From: Chloroflexota bacterium
GTDB lineage: Bacteria; Chloroflexota; Anaerolineae; Aggregatilineales; J027
DNA length: 36,621 nucleotides
Direction: 5' to 3'
NCBI GenBank assembly: GCA_003697365.1
Contig: RFGP01000007.1
Location: 1-36,621 of the forward strand
In this document: one piece after another, positions 33,569-36,621 of the stretch
How the letters are laid out: each line of letters begins with the position of its first letter
Position numbering within the stretch: the stretch's first letter is position 1
Notes under the pieces: generated by a model
The model's database searches: none
What the model was told of the DNA's origin: nothing
What the model saw: only the letters and a program-made list of their open reading frames with translations
Program-made: the position numbers and the translations under genes

Positions 33569-34047
33569 TTCGCAGCGCCTTCGTCTTTGCTTTCATTGAT
33601 GGCAGTACGGCTTTTCACAAGAACCGTCCATGTACCTTTTTGCACAGTGACGTTGTCTTGATTTAGTACTTTGACATCGAAGGTTACAAAGCCGCCACCT
33701 GCTGCAGGCATCGGGCGCATTTTGCTAATAGTGGATATAGTGCGGATGGTGTCACCAATGTAAATGGGTGCGCGAAACTTCCATGTAAGTTCTGTAAACG
33801 CAATCACTGTCCCATCTAAATATCCCAATGAGTATGATTGCCCTGATGACACAGAAAGTCCCAGCAATCCATGTGCTACGCGCTGCCCGAATTGCTGTTG
33901 TGCTGCATAAGTTGCGTCAATATGAAGGGGGTTGAAGTCGCCGGATAAACCAGCAAAGTTTACAATGTCGGCTTCTGTGATAGTACGGCCAAGAGTTTCT
34001 AGTGTTTGGCCAACTTCCATATCTTCAAAATATAACCCGCGTGACAC
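33565..34047 (-). CDS. MaoC-like hot-dog dehydratase
   Basis: A 160-residue hot-dog fold protein. The hydratase motif is complete: FAGLSGDFNPLHID holds the catalytic Asp and His, followed by GQRVAHGLLGLSVSSG. The later strands (ITELTWKF-like FTELTWKF, GDTIRTISTISKMRP) also fit the family. Members hydrate or dehydrate enoyl-CoA or enoyl-ACP, or act as thioesterase-like proteins. The start is GTG at 34047 with AAGGAG upstream. It overlaps the MBL gene by four bases and follows the response-regulator gene by 42 nt. The true substrate cannot be read from sequence; a role in acyl-CoA metabolism is inferred. Confidence 0.87.
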   Translation of the reverse strand: MSRGLYFEDMEVGQTLETLGRTITEADIVNFAGLSGDFNPLHIDATYAAQQQFGQRVAHGLLGLSVSSGQSYSLGYLDGTVIAFTELTWKFRAPIYIGDTIRTISTISKMRPMPAAGGGFVTFDVKVLNQDNVTVQKGTWTVLVKSRTAINESKDEGAAK

Positions 34048-34089
34048 TATGGAACTCCTTAGGGAGGTTGACTAAAGAATAAGAATTCA

Positions 34090-34455
34090 TTAATTACTGG
34101 TTTCTACAAAACGTGCTACTTCAGCTTGAAATTGCTCTAAGTGCACTGGTTTTGCCAAAAAGCCATCAGCACCGAAGTTTTCGGCTAGTTGTGCGCCTTT
34201 TGGATGTGCGCTAATGACGATCACTCGTGTATCTTTGAGTGAGGGCGTACTTCGCATAATACCCAATACCATTTCACCTGATGCTGCTGGCATCATCAAG
34301 TCCAAAATAACTAAATCGGGCAAAAATTCTTGGGCGATGTCAAGTGCCTCAACACCGTTGGTTGCCTTCATGACTTCATGTCCAGAATGCCGTAAAAACA
34401 GCGTCCAAACATCAAGCATATCGGGCTCATCGTCTACTAATAAGATTTTTGCCAT
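34090..34455 (-). CDS. single-domain response regulator (CheY-like)
   Basis: A 121-residue receiver domain without an output domain. The acidic pocket is Asp8-Asp9 (LLVDDEPD), the phosphorylated residue is Asp52 (LVILDLMMP), the switch residue is Ser82 (VIVISAHP) and the conserved Lys is Lys102 (FLAKPV). Such proteins act by protein contact or as phosphate sinks. No histidine kinase lies nearby, so the partner is unknown. It may be first in a run with the MaoC and MBL genes. The ribosome site is weak (AAAGG). Confidence 0.93.
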   Translation of the reverse strand: MAKILLVDDEPDMLDVWTLFLRHSGHEVMKATNGVEALDIAQEFLPDLVILDLMMPAASGEMVLGIMRSTPSLKDTRVIVISAHPKGAQLAENFGADGFLAKPVHLEQFQAEVARFVETSN

Positions 34456-34573
34456 GATGTTCTGACCTTTAGCTATCTATACTAACGATAAATCAAGTAC
34501 CTCTACTTAATATTGTAACCCAATTGTATGATAACATCATCAGTTGTTTTGTGAAAAATGAAAGGATGACAAG

Positions 34574-35989
34574 ATGGGTAAACCGTTTGTTGTCGGAGGG
34601 CAATCGTTAACTAGTGATGAGATTCAACCAATAGTTTTTCCTTATGACGGCCAAGTGGTTGAACAAGTGTGTATGGCGAAAGAGCCACACATGGAACAAG
34701 CTGTTGTTATGGCTTTGCGTGGTTTTGAAACTACGCGCCGCTTACCAACCTATAAGCGTATCGAAATTTTAGATAAATTGCGTCAACTTTTGCAGGAACG
34801 TTTTAATCAGATTGTACAGTTGATGATTTTGGAAAGTGGCAAAACGTATAAAACTGCCCACGCAGAAACCATGCGCGCCATTCAAACAACGCGGATTGCC
34901 GCTGAAGAAGTCGGGCGCATTGAAGGTGAAGTGATTGATCTTGCATGGACACCCGCTGGAGCTGGACATTGTGGTTTTGTTCGTCGTTTTCCTGTTGGCG
35001 TGATTTTAGGGATAACGCCTTTTAATTATCCTTTGAATTTGGCATTGCATAAACTTGCCCCAGCAATTGCAAGCGGTAATGCTATTATAATCAAGCCACC
35101 AGAAGTAGCGCCCTTATCCTCATTACTTTTAGCGGAGTTAGTGCTTGAGGCAGGCTTTCCACCAGAAGCCTTTAGTCTTTTACCAGCGCCGGGACCACGT
35201 GCGGAAAAATTGGTGATAGATGATCGCATTGCAATGGTGAGTTTTACGGGAAGTGCTGCGGTTGGTTGGGCCATCAAAAACAAGTCAGGACGTAAGCGCG
35301 TTACTCTAGAACTTGGAGGGAATGCACCAGTTATTGTGCATTATGACGCTGACTTAGATTTGGCTATTCAAAAAACGGTGGCGGGCTCGTTTACAAATGC
35401 GGGGCAAAATTGTATAGCTGTTCAGCGTATTTTGGTTCATTCCAAGATATATGACGAATTTTGTGAACGCTTTGTTGCAGCAACGAAACAATTAAAAGTT
35501 GGTGATCCACGCGATCCTGAAACAGATATTGGCCCAATGATCAATGACACTGCAGCAAAACGCGCATTTGCTTGGGTACAAGAGGCTATCGCACAGGGGG
35601 CTGTACCATTGCTTTTGGGTGATTTAGAAGGGGCTTTGTATGGGCCAACAGTATTGACGAATGTTCAACCGCAAATGAAAGTTTGCGCACAGGAAATTTT
35701 TGCCCCAGTTGTCACGATTGTATCTTATGAAACTTGGGACGAGGCTATTGATATAGCGAATGATTCTGAGTATGGGCTACAAGGTGGCATTTTTACCCAT
35801 GATATTCGCTTGATTATGGATGCATGGGAAAGGCTGGAAGTTGGCGGCTTACAAATCAACGATGTTTCAACCTTTCGGGTTGATCATATGCCTTATGGTG
35901 GGGTCAAAGCGTCAGGGTTTGGACGTGAAGGTGTGCGCTATGCTATTCAGGAGATGACCGAATTACGTCAGTTAGTGATCAATATCTAA
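34574..35989 (+). CDS. NAD(P)-dependent aldehyde dehydrogenase
   Basis: A 471-residue member of the aldehyde dehydrogenase superfamily, which oxidises aldehydes to acids with NAD or NADP. Key residues: Asn151 (TPFNYPLN), Lys174 (IIIKPPEVAPLS), the FTGSAAVG loop, Glu246 (LELGGNAP), the catalytic Cys280 (NAGQNCIAVQR) and EIFAPVV. The length is normal. The overall style is nearest to the GapN/lactaldehyde dehydrogenase-like branch, but the substrate cannot be assigned. AAAGGA lies before the ATG. The DUF2071 gene starts 21 nt downstream with its own ribosome site, so the two are probably one operon. Confidence 0.92.
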   Translation: MGKPFVVGGQSLTSDEIQPIVFPYDGQVVEQVCMAKEPHMEQAVVMALRGFETTRRLPTYKRIEILDKLRQLLQERFNQIVQLMILESGKTYKTAHAETMRAIQTTRIAAEEVGRIEGEVIDLAWTPAGAGHCGFVRRFPVGVILGITPFNYPLNLALHKLAPAIASGNAIIIKPPEVAPLSSLLLAELVLEAGFPPEAFSLLPAPGPRAEKLVIDDRIAMVSFTGSAAVGWAIKNKSGRKRVTLELGGNAPVIVHYDADLDLAIQKTVAGSFTNAGQNCIAVQRILVHSKIYDEFCERFVAATKQLKVGDPRDPETDIGPMINDTAAKRAFAWVQEAIAQGAVPLLLGDLEGALYGPTVLTNVQPQMKVCAQEIFAPVVTIVSYETWDEAIDIANDSEYGLQGGIFTHDIRLIMDAWERLEVGGLQINDVSTFRVDHMPYGGVKASGFGREGVRYAIQEMTELRQLVINI

Positions 35990-36010
35990 GAGAGAATGTG
36001 AGGAAATTTT

Positions 36011-36621
36011 ATGCGTTTAACAGATATAGTTGAGCATCGTCCTTACCCATTACCAGAAGGTTCTTGGGCAATGAGGCAAACATGGAGCAAGCTATTATTC
36101 ATGCACTGGCCTTTGCCTGCCGATGTTGTGCGACCTTACATTCCTAATGAGCTGAAGCTCGATACTTTTGACGGAAATGCTTGGATTAGTGTAGTACCAT
36201 TTTTGATGAGTAATGTATATCCGCGTTTTACTTTTCCGCTGCCGTGGCTATCGGCCTTCCCTGAATTGAATGTGCGAACTTATGTGACGCATGAAGACAA
36301 GCCCGGAGTCTGGTTTTTCTCCTTAGATGCTGCTAACCCAGTTGCTGTTATGATAGCGCGGACTTTTTATCATTTGCCATATTTCAATGCGACGATGAGT
36401 GTTGTAGAGCGTACATATTCTGTTGACTATTACTGTATGCGCCGTGATAGACGTTCTGAGCCAGCGCAATTTGTGGGAGAATATGGCCCCAGTGGCGATA
36501 TATATGTCGCACAACCTGATACGTTGGAATACTTTTTGGTAGAGCGTTATTGCCTTTACGCTCAGGATAAAAAGGGAAACCTCTATCGTGGAGATATTCA
36601 CCATCAACCTTGGCCATTACA
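36011..36621 (+). CDS. DUF2071 (YqjF-like) protein, 5' part
   Basis: The first 203 residues of a gene cut by the right edge. The ATG at 36011 has GAGGAA 7 nt upstream. Family features are visible: MRQTWSKLLFMHWPLP near the start, VVRPYIPNELKLDTFDGNAWISVVPF-type blocks, LNVRTYVTHEDKPGVWFFSLD, and AVMIARTFYHLPYF. DUF2071 proteins resemble the acetoacetate decarboxylase fold but their activity is not established. It follows the aldehyde dehydrogenase gene by 21 nt and probably shares its transcript. Confidence 0.87.
   Translation, partial: MRLTDIVEHRPYPLPEGSWAMRQTWSKLLFMHWPLPADVVRPYIPNELKLDTFDGNAWISVVPFLMSNVYPRFTFPLPWLSAFPELNVRTYVTHEDKPGVWFFSLDAANPVAVMIARTFYHLPYFNATMSVVERTYSVDYYCMRRDRRSEPAQFVGEYGPSGDIYVAQPDTLEYFLVERYCLYAQDKKGNLYRGDIHHQPWPL

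Overview
The window looks like a chromosomal housekeeping segment of a moderately AT-rich bacterium, most likely a member of the Chloroflexota (Anaerolineae-like). This is inferred from gene content: an adenosylcobalamin-dependent ribonucleotide reductase with NrdR, two adjacent four-domain S1 proteins, a mevalonate-type decarboxylase, a HATPase-GAF-GAF-PP2C regulator, a class A penicillin-binding protein and a leucine T-box. No phage, transposon, CRISPR or plasmid genes are seen. Identification to genus is not possible from the sequence alone.

Layout. 1-3.7 kb: 5' part of a GT-C membrane glycosyltransferase (minus), a secreted clan GH-A glycosidase (plus), two unknown genes in a minus-strand pair, and a small membrane protein with a probable leaderless start. 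3.7-11.9 kb (plus): M24 peptidase, LytR-CpsA-Psr protein, tRNA-Leu(UAA) with promoter and terminator, a HATPase-GAF-GAF-SpoIIE phosphatase, formate-THF ligase, and a TPR/acidic-tryptophan repeat membrane-anchored protein. 11.9-15.4 kb (minus): leuS, a 46-residue small gene, and a T-box leader. 15.6-18.9 kb (plus): NrdR boxes, nrdR, nrdJ. 19.1-25 kb (plus): two S1 genes with structured leaders, rpsU, infA, a small membrane protein, an unknown gene, accC. 25-31.1 kb (minus): mevalonate decarboxylase, DUF554 protein, large class A PBP. 31.2-36.6 kb: Sun-family rRNA methylase, MBL hydrolase, MaoC dehydratase, single-domain response regulator, aldehyde dehydrogenase, and a partial DUF2071 protein.

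The most striking object is at 15013-15410 on the minus strand. A sigma-A-type promoter reads into a T-box riboswitch with an identifiable Stem I, specifier loop (CUC, leucine), Stem II, Stem IIA/B-like element, T-box sequence and terminator. A complete tRNA-Ala(GGC) gene with the G3:U70 identity pair sits inside this leader, at the position of Stem III. It is flanked by a GGTAG/CTACC helix and lies just upstream of the antiterminator. The terminated leader would therefore be a tRNA-Ala precursor, and RNase P/3' processing of the tRNA would cut the riboswitch in two. The leucine specifier fits the downstream leuS, although a 46-aa gene and a second terminator lie between them.

Other regulatory features include a tandem pair of NrdR operators 31 bp apart before nrdR, a hairpin that could hide the nrdJ ribosome-binding site, and leader structures (one with an intrinsic terminator) before the two S1 genes. 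All were read by eye; no folding or database search was run.
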